Assembly (NCBI RefSeq): GCF_026790065.1
Contig: NZ_JALAMO010000006.1
Span: forward strand, 31,301-95,300
Direction: 5' to 3'
Source: Bacillus sp. N13C7
GTDB lineage: Bacteria; Bacillota; Bacilli; Bacillales; Bacillaceae
Length of the DNA stretch: 64,000 nt
Part shown: in pieces, positions 16,551 to 24,725 of the stretch
How the letters are laid out: every line of letters starts with the position of its first letter
How positions within the stretch are numbered: position 1 is the stretch's first letter
The notes under the pieces: generated by a model
Databases searched by the model: none
Seen by the model: the letters and a program-made list of their open reading frames with translations, nothing else
What the model was told of the DNA's origin: nothing
Position numbers and translations under genes: made by a program

Positions 16551-17360
16551 TTGGAATACCTTATTTACTGTGACGAGTCTACAAAAAGAGGAAAGCTTTG
16601 CAGTAATTTTTACGGCGGGGCTTTAGTTAAATCAATACACTCTGAAGATGTTGTTAATAGATTGAATAGATATAAAAGTGAAGCGAATATAACTGGCGAA
16701 GTAAAATGGACCAAGGTTACTGCTCCATATTTAGAAAAATACATTGGTTTGATGGATGTTTTTTTTGATTTATTACAAGAGGATAAGTTGAAAATGAGAG
16801 TTATGTTTCAACAGAATTTAGTTAGTGACGATATAATAAGACACTTTACTAAAGAAGAACATGAAGAATCTTATTTCAAGCTTTATTATCAATTTATAAA
16901 ACATGCTTTTGGTTTAAAGTACTCTAATTTAACTAATGAAAAAATCAATTTACGTTTATATTTCGATCAATTCCCAGATAAAAAATCAAAAGTTGATAAA
17001 TTCAAAAATTTTATATATGACTTAAGATTATCTGAAGATTTTATAAATGCAAATCTCTCTATACGGTTTGACGACATTGTTGAAGTTTCTTCACACGATC
17101 ATGTTATATTGCAATGTGCTGATATTGTAACAGGGGCAATGTTCTTCAGATTAAATAAACTTCATTTAGAAAAAAATGAAGAAACGGGTAGACGAGGGAA
17201 AAGGACAATTGCTAAAGAAAAGCTTTATAAACATATTCATAAACGTATATGTGAAATCAGACCGAATTTTAATGTAGGCGTAAGTACAAGTAATGATGGT
17301 AATATAATGAATAAATGGAATTATTCATACTCTGGAAATTCACTCCTTCACAAGTTGTGA
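16551..17360 (+). CDS. DUF3800 domain protein
   Basis: A 269-residue protein of the DUF3800 family, whose members have an RNase H-like fold and often sit in mobile or defence loci. Visible landmarks are the N-terminal YCDES (acidic pair at residues 6-7), KWTKV near 63, LYFDQFPDK around 143-151 and QCADIVTGA near 195, a set of conserved acidic residues compatible with metal-dependent nuclease chemistry. The start is TTG at 16551 behind a very strong AGGAGGGGGG ribosome site. It is AT-rich, inside the tRNA-Val island, and transcribed opposite to the toxin operon. Confidence 0.85.
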   Translation: MEYLIYCDESTKRGKLCSNFYGGALVKSIHSEDVVNRLNRYKSEANITGEVKWTKVTAPYLEKYIGLMDVFFDLLQEDKLKMRVMFQQNLVSDDIIRHFTKEEHEESYFKLYYQFIKHAFGLKYSNLTNEKINLRLYFDQFPDKKSKVDKFKNFIYDLRLSEDFINANLSIRFDDIVEVSSHDHVILQCADIVTGAMFFRLNKLHLEKNEETGRRGKRTIAKEKLYKHIHKRICEIRPNFNVGVSTSNDGNIMNKWNYSYSGNSLLHKL

Positions 17361-17824
17361 AAAAAACCTTGCAATTTTAGTCTAATTTTTGTATAATTGG
17401 GTTACAAATTACAAATATTGTGTATTAGCCCTGTCAATCCCCCTGTCAATCCGAAGGCTTGCGTTCCTACGTGAGCTACTGACGTAGGTGAGATGGGGCT
17501 TTTCTTTCTAGATCGTACTTTGAGCTCAGCGTTACCCCTGAGCGTAGATAAGGAGCCGAGTTCAACTCTTGGGTTTACTAATAGGTTGATTATCTGGACA
17601 GTCATTATGTTGTTAGGGATTTTCAATTTGAGTATTACACAGGGGGCGATAGATATGAACAATCTAAGTATTCTAACAGTTTTCGCAAGCAGTATTCAAG
17701 CTTACCTAATTAGTAAAATAGCGGGTTCTCCTTTGAGCTGAGAGTATGATTAGAAACTTCTCCCGTTTGGGAGTTTTTTTATTTCTATAAAACTCCACCC
17801 TTTATATGTCTATCCCACATCAAT
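17361..17824 (+). other. Structured non-coding stretch with possible short ORFs
   Basis: No convincing gene. A hairpin CCTACGT/ACGTAGG at about 17468-17490 is followed by GATGGGGCTTTTCTTT, which looks like a terminator. Downstream, a 28-codon frame from the ATG at 17655 (MNNLSILTVFASS to AGSPLS) encodes a hydrophobic peptide without a good ribosome site. It could hold a small RNA or a type I toxin-like peptide, but I cannot show either. A hairpin near 17757-17778 (CTCCCGTTTGGGAG then T-run) looks like another terminator. Confidence 0.3.
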
Positions 17825-18163
17825 TCACTCTTCATATACTCCAACGGCCAAAAGAGCCTCAAATGCAATAAACCATGTATCTCCTTTTAAATCCTTCACG
17901 TGTAGCTTCTGTTTCACTTCGTTTATGTAATGCACATGCCCTGTTACTTCCTCAATAAAGCCGTCTCTGTATACTCTGATGACCAGAGCGGAGTTAAATT
18001 CTATGGCTTCGCAAATAGTGTGTGCCATCTCTTCTAACTGGTATTCATCAAGAATGGGTTTTTCGATCTTCTGAACTTCTCTCTTCCTGTTTAAAAGGGC
18101 AGCCCTTTGCTCAGGTAAAATGAATTTTTGTTCCCATCTCTTATCGTAAATTCCTTGACTCAT
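17825..18163 (-). CDS. YolD-like protein
   Basis: A 112-residue member of the YolD-like family, small proteins usually encoded beside Y-family DNA polymerases (UvrX/YqjW) in Bacillus and SPbeta-type phages. Family pattern: KRWEQKFILPEQRAALL at residues 8-24, PILDEYQLEEM near 36-46 and IRVYRDGFIEEVTGHVHYI near 63-81. The frame is open to 18301, but AAGGAGATGATC marks the ATG at 18163. A LexA operator sits in its promoter, so it should be SOS-induced. No partner polymerase gene is present; it seems an orphan left in the island. Confidence 0.85.
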   Translation of the reverse strand: MSQGIYDKRWEQKFILPEQRAALLNRKREVQKIEKPILDEYQLEEMAHTICEAIEFNSALVIRVYRDGFIEEVTGHVHYINEVKQKLHVKDLKGDTWFIAFEALLAVGVYEE

Positions 18164-18184
18164 TCCGATCATCTCCTTGAATAA

Positions 18185-18214
18185 ATTATATGCGAACAAA
18201 TGTTCTTTTATCAA
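18185..18214 (-). promoter_or_regulatory. SOS promoter with LexA operator for yolD-like gene
   Basis: On the minus strand TTGATA and TATAAT are separated by 18 bases, and the spacer contains GAACATTTGTTC at 18194-18205, matching the B. subtilis LexA (DinR) box GAAC-N4-GTTC. LexA bound there would cover the promoter. Confidence 0.85.
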
Positions 18215-18310
18215 TGGAGAAAATATTGGTAAGCCTGTGAATTCACTCATTGGTTTTAAATGGGATATTGTTGGCGAGTTGTTGCCCAAATCTGCCAACA
18301 ATTAATATTT

Positions 18311-18358
18311 TTATTCAGAAGGGATCATACATCTATTTCGAAATCCCTTGATGAATAA
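18311..18358. repeat. Imperfect inverted repeat beside the right att copy
   Basis: TTATTCAGAAGGGAT faces ATCCCTTGATGAATAA across an 17-base loop, 40 bp from the right direct repeat. It may be a transcription terminator or a recombination-related structure. Confidence 0.4.
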
Positions 18359-18397
18359 GTATTTGCCAGGAATAAAAATAACAGCTCAGAAGATAAT

Positions 18398-18478
18398 CGC
18401 TACCTTGACAGGGTAGAGGTCGCTGGTTCGAGCCCAGTCGGAATCATAGCTTAAACCCTTGCGCAGCAAGGGTTTTTT
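18398..18478 (+). repeat. Right copy of 81-bp direct repeat (truncated tRNA-Val)
   Basis: Identical to 13418-13498. The similarity extends weakly leftward (AGCTCAG at about 18383 also occurs in the D-arm), but the acceptor 5' arm is missing, so this is a tRNA fragment and not a functional gene. It marks the right edge of the island. Confidence 0.85.
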
Positions 18479-18563
18479 CTTTTTATAGGGATTTTCGGTT
18501 TTATTAATGCAGTATATGATTTAAATGAAAACCCAAGAATAAAAATTGAATTGAGGAAGATAA

Positions 18564-18597
18564 AATAAAAACCCCATTTTTAAAGTTCAAAATGGGG
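18564..18597 (-). terminator. Terminator of the rap-phr operon
   Basis: CCCCATTTT pairs with AAAATGGGG; on the minus strand the stem is followed by TTTTTATTTTA. Confidence 0.85.
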
Positions 18598-18615
18598 TTA
18601 TTTCTTGATATCATA

Positions 18616-18738
18616 TTAAGTTGCTGCTCTATCTGCGACCTTATAAGTGGACTGCTCAGAAAGAGCGTATGAAGCGCTAGATACTCCAACAACACCAAGC
18701 AAGAGCGCTAAACAAATTGCAATTTTACATTTTTTCAT
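18616..18738 (-). CDS. Phr pre-peptide (signalling peptide precursor)
   Basis: A 40-residue precursor with a typical Phr layout: basic N terminus MKKCK, hydrophobic export segment IAICLALLLGVVGVSSASYA, then a hydrophilic tail ending KVADRAAT. Known Phr signals are the last five or six residues, so the mature peptide is predicted to be DRAAT or ADRAAT. It would be secreted, trimmed, re-imported by Opp and bind the cognate Rap. The ORF overlaps the end of the rap gene by 14 bp, as in most rap-phr cassettes, and ends before a terminator. I do not match it to a named Phr. Confidence 0.85.
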   Translation of the reverse strand: MKKCKIAICLALLLGVVGVSSASYALSEQSTYKVADRAAT

Positions 18739-19888
18739 TTAAATGTTTCCCCCTTTGAATTTGTTTGCGTGCTTCAATTGCCATTTGATAAAAATCGACC
18801 GCATCATGTCTGTCTTCTTTGTTGGTCAAAAAATCAGCAACAGCAACAGCGTATTCTTCCATATCACCGTAAAGGTTTTTCTCTTCGAAGAACTTGAACA
18901 CTTCTCTAAGTGTTTGTAAGTCGAATGATAAATAAAGGCCTTTAACCAGTTTTAATTTCTCGGTTACTTCCTGGTTGTTGTGTCGGGCAGCAACCTTCTG
19001 ACCTTCCTGGTATAATTCTAATGCAGCCTTTAAATCATTCTTCTTTGCTTTGACATATGCCAGATTAAAAATCGCTTTGGACTCATAAATGTGTTTTCGA
19101 TCCTTATGAATTTCATAGGCGATTTGAAAATGTTTCTCAGCATTGTCAAGTTCTTCAAGGTTATTATAACATAATCCCACGTTAAAATGAGCTGAACCAA
19201 TTAAATGTTGCTCCCCTATTTCTAGGGCATCTTTTAAAGCTTTTTCAGCTGTTTCTAAGGCATCCTCATAACACATTTTATCTAGCCAGTTCCCGAAGAT
19301 AACAAACTGACACTGGACCATTTCTTTGCCATATGTAAGATTACCCTGAGCATCTTTTTGCTCTTTAAATATAGAGTATGCTCGCTGAGCATAATTCATG
19401 GAGAAATGAGTCTCTTTCATATAGTAATAGACCTCTGATACTTTAAAATAGAACTCGGCCTTATCTGTATTTGCATTTTCATCTAATAAATCAAGATATT
19501 TTTCAGCTTCACGGTAATATGTTAGGGCAATAACTAAATCTCTTGTTCTGAAGTGATACATACCGGTAAAAAAATGATAATAGAACTCTATTGTATTCGT
19601 AAGGGATTCAGGGGCCATATTCTCCCTTGTCTTTTTAAGATCAGAATAAACACCATCTATATTTTTAACAGAGTCAGGTTCAAGATACGACAGCATTATT
19701 TCATGCCGCAGCTTTAATAGCTGAAGATAGACTGCTACTTTTTCATTTTTCTCCATCATATCGAATTCTTTTTCAACTTTTCTTTTCATTTCTTTGGCTT
19801 TCTCAACTCGACCCTGCTTTATGACAACATACCAATGATTAATGTCTGTGGTTACATAATGATATGGAATTAAATCCGAAACAGACAA
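18725..19888 (-). CDS. Rap-family aspartate phosphatase / response-regulator inhibitor
   Basis: A 387-residue Rap protein. It has the N-terminal three-helix bundle (about 1-70) that contacts Spo0F or ComA-type targets, then six to seven TPR repeats binding the Phr peptide (ALTYYREAEKYLDLL, GSAHFNVGLCYNNLEELDNAEKHF, AIFNLAYVKAKKNDLKAALELYQEG). Length is normal. The start is TTG at 19888 with AAAGGAGGTA upstream, preceded by an extended -10 (TGGTATAAT at about 19922-19930). The overlapping phr gene confirms the pairing. Target (sporulation, competence or other) cannot be told from sequence alone. Confidence 0.9.
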   Translation of the reverse strand: MSVSDLIPYHYVTTDINHWYVVIKQGRVEKAKEMKRKVEKEFDMMEKNEKVAVYLQLLKLRHEIMLSYLEPDSVKNIDGVYSDLKKTRENMAPESLTNTIEFYYHFFTGMYHFRTRDLVIALTYYREAEKYLDLLDENANTDKAEFYFKVSEVYYYMKETHFSMNYAQRAYSIFKEQKDAQGNLTYGKEMVQCQFVIFGNWLDKMCYEDALETAEKALKDALEIGEQHLIGSAHFNVGLCYNNLEELDNAEKHFQIAYEIHKDRKHIYESKAIFNLAYVKAKKNDLKAALELYQEGQKVAARHNNQEVTEKLKLVKGLYLSFDLQTLREVFKFFEEKNLYGDMEEYAVAVADFLTNKEDRHDAVDFYQMAIEARKQIQRGKHLNEKM

Positions 19889-20045
19889 TCAAATACCTCC
19901 TTTTATTTACATATATTTAATATTATACCACCAAGGACACCCTCTAATAGAATCATTTTTTTGAAAAGTCTCTCTATTTAGACTGATAAAGGTCAGAATA
20001 AACATAAATAAGGACCATATGGTCTGATATGACCCTTTAGCTTGC

Positions 20046-20340
20046 TTAAGAATTTATAGAAAGTTGGTTTAAAAGGCTATCGATGTCGTTTAATGATTTA
20101 TAAATGACATCTACATTTTTCAAGAAAATGTTATAATGAGCTGAATTATTTTTAACAGAACAGGTTTCTCCAACTTTCAGAGGCAAATTATAGTCCTGAA
20201 TCTTGATAACATGTGAAGGTGAAATAGAAATGTTCTTTACTTCAGCAGGTGTAGAGTGTATTTCATGAGCTGAAGCTACCCAACACAGAGTTTGTGTTGA
20301 ACATGCTTGAGAGAGTTTGGCCATCTTTGAAGTTGAGCAT
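20046..20340 (-). pseudogene. yjdB: Decayed yjdB-like exported Ig-like domain protein
   Basis: Two frames overlap here. One begins at the ATG at 20340 (MLNFKDGQTLSS) and stops near 20263; another carries VASAHEIHSTPAEVKNISI, like a signal-peptide cleavage region, followed by DYNLPLKVGETCSV, which resembles the start of a bacterial Ig-like (Big_2) domain. Joining them needs a frameshift in the signal peptide, and the Ig-like domain breaks off after KNNSA. Position next to manR fits yjdB. I read this as a pseudogene; the family link is tentative. Confidence 0.55.
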
Positions 20341-20522
20341 GTGGGAATTTGGTAACCTGCACTTTATCCCCGAAGCTATCAAATAACTTTTCTTCATCTT
20401 GTTCTTATTTTCGCACTCATACCATAGATCAAGAATTGGAGTATTCTTTTGAATTTCTGCTGGACCGCTATAAAAAAATACGATCATATAGCAAACTCTA
20501 AGAATATAAAAATCGCTTTTTT

Positions 20523-20552
20523 CCGGAAGCTTCGGTAAAAAACGAAACTTTT
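20523..20552 (+). promoter_or_regulatory. Candidate ManR operator upstream of manR
   Basis: CCGGAAGCTTC-GGTAAAAAACGAAACTTTT closely matches the segment upstream of manP at 22663-22691 (ACGGAACTTAT-GGTAAAAAACGCGATTTTA). A shared box in front of both genes of a ManR-controlled system is best explained as the activator site. Confidence 0.65.
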
Positions 20553-20570
20553 GGCTCTAGGATTCTACTT

Positions 20571-20589
20571 TATAATGAAAACGGTTTCT
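20571..20589 (+). promoter_or_regulatory. manR -10 region and overlapping cre site
   Basis: TATAAT at 20571-20576 is directly followed by TGAAAACGGTTTCT (20576-20589), a close match to the CcpA cre consensus. CcpA bound here would repress manR when glucose is present. The -35 is poor, as expected for an activator-dependent promoter. Confidence 0.7.
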
Positions 20590-20653
20590 TATGTAGTATA
20601 CTTATACTATCTAATTGTTCAAGTGGATACTGACAGGAAGGATAGAAAAACAG

Positions 20654-22606
20654 ATGAAGTACATGAATACAAGACAAAAAGAGATTTTGTATCTGTTGTT
20701 ATCTGAACCTGATGACTATTTAGTTGTACAAGATTTCGCAGACAGGGTACAGTGTTCTGAAAAAACGATCAGGAATGATTTGAAAGCGATCGAGGATTAT
20801 CTTAATGAATATTCTCAAGCTCAGCTCATTCGGAAACCGGGATTAGGCGTTTATTTACATATAGAAGATCAGGAAAGGGCCTGGCTAAGCCAACAATTAC
20901 ATACTGAACATTTTCATTCAAGGCAGCGGACTGATGAAGAAAGAATGCTGCATATTGCTTATGACTTATTAATGAATCTAAAGCCTGTTTCTGCAAAAGA
21001 AATGGCCGCTCAGCATTTTGTCAATCGATCTTCCATTAAAAAGGATTTATGTGCGGTAGAAGTGTGGCTGAAGCGATTTGACCTCACACTGGTTTCGAAG
21101 CAGCGGCTTGGTTTAAAGGTTGAAGGGAACGAAAAAAATAAAAGAAAAGCATTGGCAAGACTAGCTGATTTGATTGACAATACGGAGAGTACAAGCCAAT
21201 TTATTAAAAGTAAGTTTTTAAGTTATGAAGTTGATTTCGTAACGAAAGAAATCAAATCATTACAAAAAAAGCATTCTCTCTATTTCACAGATGAGACGTT
21301 TGAGAGTTTACTGCTGCATACATTGTTAATGATTCGCCGAATCAAAATGAAGCAGCCGGTCTCGGTCTCCCCAAGAGAACTGGAGGCAGTAAAAAAGAAA
21401 AAAGAATATCAATGGACTTCTGCTTGTTTGCAACGGCTTGAGCCGGTGTTTGCCCTTCGCTTCCCTGAAGTAGAAGCCGTGTATTTAACATTACATATAT
21501 TGGGCGGGAAAGTTCGTTATCCCTTGCAGCATAAACAGACAAATGACCATGAAAATGCTGTGCTTCCCAAGGTTGTAAGGCACTTAATCAATCGTGTTTC
21601 AGAGCTGAAAATGCTGGATTTTCATAAAGACCAGGATTTGATCAACGGCTTGAACATTCATCTCAATACAGTGTTACAGCGGTTGAGCTACGATCTTTCT
21701 GTATCCAATCCGATGCTTCATGACATCAAAAAGATGTACCCTTATTTGTTTCATCTGATCATTGACGTTCTGGAAGACATCAATCAAACGTTTGATCTTT
21801 ATATCCCTGAGGAAGAGGCAGCATATTTGACACTGCATTTTCAGGCGGCGATCGAACGGCTGCATCAGAGCAGTGAGACACATAAAAAGGCAATTATCGT
21901 TTGTCACATGGGCATTGGAATGTCACAATTGCTGCGAACAAAAATTGAACGGAAATGTCATCAAATTGCTGTAGCGGCCTGTATCGCTAAAGCCGATCTA
22001 AAGGACTACACAAAAAAGCATGAGGATATCGATCTCGTTATTTCCACCATTGAGCTGGAGAATATGACGATTCCCCATATTGTTGTATCACCGCTTTTGG
22101 AGCCTGGTGATGAGAAGAAATTAAGTGCATTTATGCGACAGCTTGACGAATCGCATAGCCAAAAACAAAAAAACTTTCAGATGCTGAACAATACGACTCC
22201 ATTTTTGGTTTTTTTGCAGCAAGAGGCAGAGCATCGCTATAAGTTAATTGAACAGCTGGCCACAGCTTTGTTTGAGAAAGGCTATGTTGAAAAAGAATAT
22301 GCGGTTCATGCGGTTATGAGGGAAAAAATGGCGGCGACGAATATTGGAGCAGGCATAGCCATCCCCCATGCAAACGCTAAGTATATTAAACAATCAGCAA
22401 TCGCAATTGCCACTTTAAAAGAGCCTCTTGATTGGGGAAGTGAAAAAGTATCGCTCGTTTTTATGCTGGCGGTCAAACATGAGGATCAAACCATGACAAA
22501 GCAGCTGTTTAGTGAGCTTTCATACCTGAGTGAGCAGCCAGCCTTCGTCCAGAAGCTGACGAAAGAAACAAATGTCATGACATTTTTATCTTATTTGGAT
22601 TATTAA
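20654..22606 (+). CDS. manR: Mannose operon transcriptional activator ManR
   Basis: A 650-residue PTS-regulated activator. Domains in order: N-terminal helix-turn-helix (about 1-60), second HTH-like region (85-150), PRD1 (180-285), PRD2 (290-400), EIIB-Gat-like domain with Cys417 in IIVCHMGIG, and an EIIA-Fru-like domain with His572 in AIPHANAKY. Phosphorylation by HPr and the mannose transporter at PRD histidines, Cys and His sets activity. The frame continues to a TTG at 20615, but AGGAAGGAT at 20635-20643 fits the ATG at 20654. It activates itself and manP-manA. Confidence 0.95.
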   Translation: MKYMNTRQKEILYLLLSEPDDYLVVQDFADRVQCSEKTIRNDLKAIEDYLNEYSQAQLIRKPGLGVYLHIEDQERAWLSQQLHTEHFHSRQRTDEERMLHIAYDLLMNLKPVSAKEMAAQHFVNRSSIKKDLCAVEVWLKRFDLTLVSKQRLGLKVEGNEKNKRKALARLADLIDNTESTSQFIKSKFLSYEVDFVTKEIKSLQKKHSLYFTDETFESLLLHTLLMIRRIKMKQPVSVSPRELEAVKKKKEYQWTSACLQRLEPVFALRFPEVEAVYLTLHILGGKVRYPLQHKQTNDHENAVLPKVVRHLINRVSELKMLDFHKDQDLINGLNIHLNTVLQRLSYDLSVSNPMLHDIKKMYPYLFHLIIDVLEDINQTFDLYIPEEEAAYLTLHFQAAIERLHQSSETHKKAIIVCHMGIGMSQLLRTKIERKCHQIAVAACIAKADLKDYTKKHEDIDLVISTIELENMTIPHIVVSPLLEPGDEKKLSAFMRQLDESHSQKQKNFQMLNNTTPFLVFLQQEAEHRYKLIEQLATALFEKGYVEKEYAVHAVMREKMAATNIGAGIAIPHANAKYIKQSAIAIATLKEPLDWGSEKVSLVFMLAVKHEDQTMTKQLFSELSYLSEQPAFVQKLTKETNVMTFLSYLDY

Positions 22607-22634
22607 AAGCAGGGATTCCTTCCTTGCTTTTTTT
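22607..22634 (+). terminator. Terminator after manR
   Basis: AAGCA and TGCTT arms with a partly paired centre, followed by seven T residues, right after the manR stop. Confidence 0.7.
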
Positions 22635-22662
22635 GTGTTTATAGGGAAAAATGCCGTGATTT

Positions 22663-22691
22663 ACGGAACTTATGGTAAAAAACGCGATTTT
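22663..22691 (+). promoter_or_regulatory. Candidate ManR operator upstream of manP
   Basis: Same box as at 20523-20552 (CGGAA...GGTAAAAAACG), about 70-95 bp before the manP start, consistent with an activator site upstream of the promoter. Confidence 0.65.
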
Positions 22692-22757
22692 AACGGCATG
22701 ATTTCGGTATACAGTTGAGACAAGACCTTATTATTCTCACATTTAAGGAGGCTTCAT

Positions 22758-24710
22758 ATGAAACTGTTAGCGATTACATCTTGTCCGAACGGAATCGCCC
22801 ATACGTATATGGCAGCGGAAAATCTGCAAAAAGCTGCTGACAGATTGGGCGTTAGCATCAAAGTTGAGACCCAGGGCGGAATCGGGGTAGAAAATGAGCT
22901 AACCGCAGAGGAGATTCAGGAAGCTGATGCGATCATTATTGCAGCAGACCGCTCAGTAAACAAAGACCGGTTTATAGGAAAGAAACTGCTGTCTGTCGGG
23001 GTTCAGGACGGCATCCGCAAACCGGAAGAATTGATTCAAAAAGCACTTAGCGGTCATATACCGGTCCATCATTCTGCTTCAACATCGAAACCTAACAATC
23101 AACAGGAGAAGAAACAAAATCCGATTTACCGTCATTTAATGAACGGCGTTTCATTTATGGTTCCTTTCATTGTCGTCGGCGGATTATTGATAGCGGTTGC
23201 ATTAACGCTTGGAGGCGAAAAAACACTTAAAGGCTTAGTCATTCCGGATGATTCTTTCTGGAAAACGATTGAACAGATCGGCAGTGCTTCATTTTCATTT
23301 ATGATCCCGATTTTAGCAGGCTATATCGCCTATAGCATCGCTGATAAGCCGGGACTTGTGCCTGGGATGATCGGGGGATATATTGCAGCGACTGGAAGTT
23401 TTTATGACAGCGCAAGCGGTGCCGGTTTCCTTGGCGGAATCATTGCCGGATTTTTGGCTGGCTATGCTGCGCTTGGGATAAAAAAAGCAAAAGTTCCAAA
23501 AGCAATCCAGCCGATTATGCCAATTATTATTATTCCGGTGTTTGCATCGCTGATTGTAGGTTTAGCGTTTGTGTTTTTGATCGGCGCACCTGTAGCTCAA
23601 ATTTTCGCAACTTTAACGGTTTGGCTGGCGGGGATGAAAGGATCGAGCTCGATCCTTCTGGCATTGATTTTAGGCGCGATGATCTCCTTTGATATGGGCG
23701 GTCCTGTAAACAAAGTGGCATTTCTGTTTGGGTCGGCAATGATTGGAGAAGGAAATTACGAAATTATGGGGCCAATTGCCGTCGCCATTTGTATCCCGCC
23801 GATTGGTCTTGGGATTGCGACGTTCTTAGGAAAAAGAAAATTCGAGGCATCTCAAAGAGAAATGGGGAAAGCGGCATTTACGATGGGACTCTTCGGCATC
23901 ACTGAAGGAGCCATTCCATTTGCGGCACAGGATCCTCTTCGGGTTATTCCTAGTATTATGGCAGGTTCTATGACAGGTTCTGTGATAGCGATGATTGGCA
24001 ATGTGGGCGACAGAGTGGCGCACGGCGGGCCTATCGTTGCTGTGCTTGGTGCGGTTGACCATGTCTTGATGTTTTTTATTGCTGTGATTGCAGGATCCCT
24101 TGTCACTGCTCTATTCGTCAATGTACTGAAAAAGGATATTACGGCGGCGTCCCCTGTGCCCAGCGAAGCTGCACCGGCAAGTGAAGCTGCTGCGGCAAAA
24201 GAAATACCGCAGCCAACTCAAGCTGAAAGCCAGAAAGCTGAGATAACCGACATCAAAAAACTGACGGACATCATCAGTCCAGAGCTGATTGAACCACATT
24301 TATCCGGAGAAACCAGGGATGACATTATTGATGAAATGATCCAAAAATTGTCCCGCGGAGGTTTGCTGCTTTCAGAAAGCGGATTTAAACAAGCCATTTT
24401 GAATCGTGAGCAGCAGGGAACAACGGCGATTGGCATGAATATCGCGATTCCGCACGGGAAGTCTGAGGCGGTCAGGGAGCCGAGTGTTGCCTTTGGGATT
24501 AAACGATCAGGTGTTGACTGGAACAGCCTTGACGGATCAGATGCAAAATTAATCTTTATGATTGCTGTACCGAAAGAGAGCGAGGGGAACCAGCATCTGA
24601 AAATATTGCAGATGTTATCTCGAAAACTAATGGATGACAGCTACAGGAAGCGGCTGCTCTCCGTGCAAACAACAGAAGAAGCATACAAGCTGCTGGATGA
24701 AATCGTATAA
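22758..24710 (+). CDS. manP: PTS mannose transporter, EIIBCA
   Basis: A 650-residue fused PTS permease of the fructose-mannitol family, importing mannose as mannose 6-phosphate. The order is B-C-A. EIIB-Fru has Cys9 in AITSCPNGIAHTYMAAE. EIIC spans about 125-460 with ~9 membrane segments. An Ala/Pro/Glu-rich linker (470-495) leads to EIIA with His566 in IAIPHGKSE. The ATG at 22758 follows AAGGAGGCTTC. manA follows after 15 bp. Transcription needs ManR and is subject to catabolite repression. Confidence 0.95.
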   Translation: MKLLAITSCPNGIAHTYMAAENLQKAADRLGVSIKVETQGGIGVENELTAEEIQEADAIIIAADRSVNKDRFIGKKLLSVGVQDGIRKPEELIQKALSGHIPVHHSASTSKPNNQQEKKQNPIYRHLMNGVSFMVPFIVVGGLLIAVALTLGGEKTLKGLVIPDDSFWKTIEQIGSASFSFMIPILAGYIAYSIADKPGLVPGMIGGYIAATGSFYDSASGAGFLGGIIAGFLAGYAALGIKKAKVPKAIQPIMPIIIIPVFASLIVGLAFVFLIGAPVAQIFATLTVWLAGMKGSSSILLALILGAMISFDMGGPVNKVAFLFGSAMIGEGNYEIMGPIAVAICIPPIGLGIATFLGKRKFEASQREMGKAAFTMGLFGITEGAIPFAAQDPLRVIPSIMAGSMTGSVIAMIGNVGDRVAHGGPIVAVLGAVDHVLMFFIAVIAGSLVTALFVNVLKKDITAASPVPSEAAPASEAAAAKEIPQPTQAESQKAEITDIKKLTDIISPELIEPHLSGETRDDIIDEMIQKLSRGGLLLSESGFKQAILNREQQGTTAIGMNIAIPHGKSEAVREPSVAFGIKRSGVDWNSLDGSDAKLIFMIAVPKESEGNQHLKILQMLSRKLMDDSYRKRLLSVQTTEEAYKLLDEIV

Positions 24711-24725
24711 TGCGGGGGGATTTTC

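Noticed and set aside
17402-17662. An 86-codon minus-strand frame (RVELGSLSTLRGNAEL)
   Set aside because: No ribosome site, runs through hairpin structures, and composition is like spurious frames from structured RNA.
18383-18466. Second functional tRNA-Val gene
   Set aside because: The acceptor 5' arm is missing and the D-arm is disrupted; only the 3' part matches.
13418-18478. CRISPR array or multi-copy repeat
   Set aside because: Only two copies of one long repeat 5 kb apart, one being a real tRNA; it is an att-type duplication, not an array.
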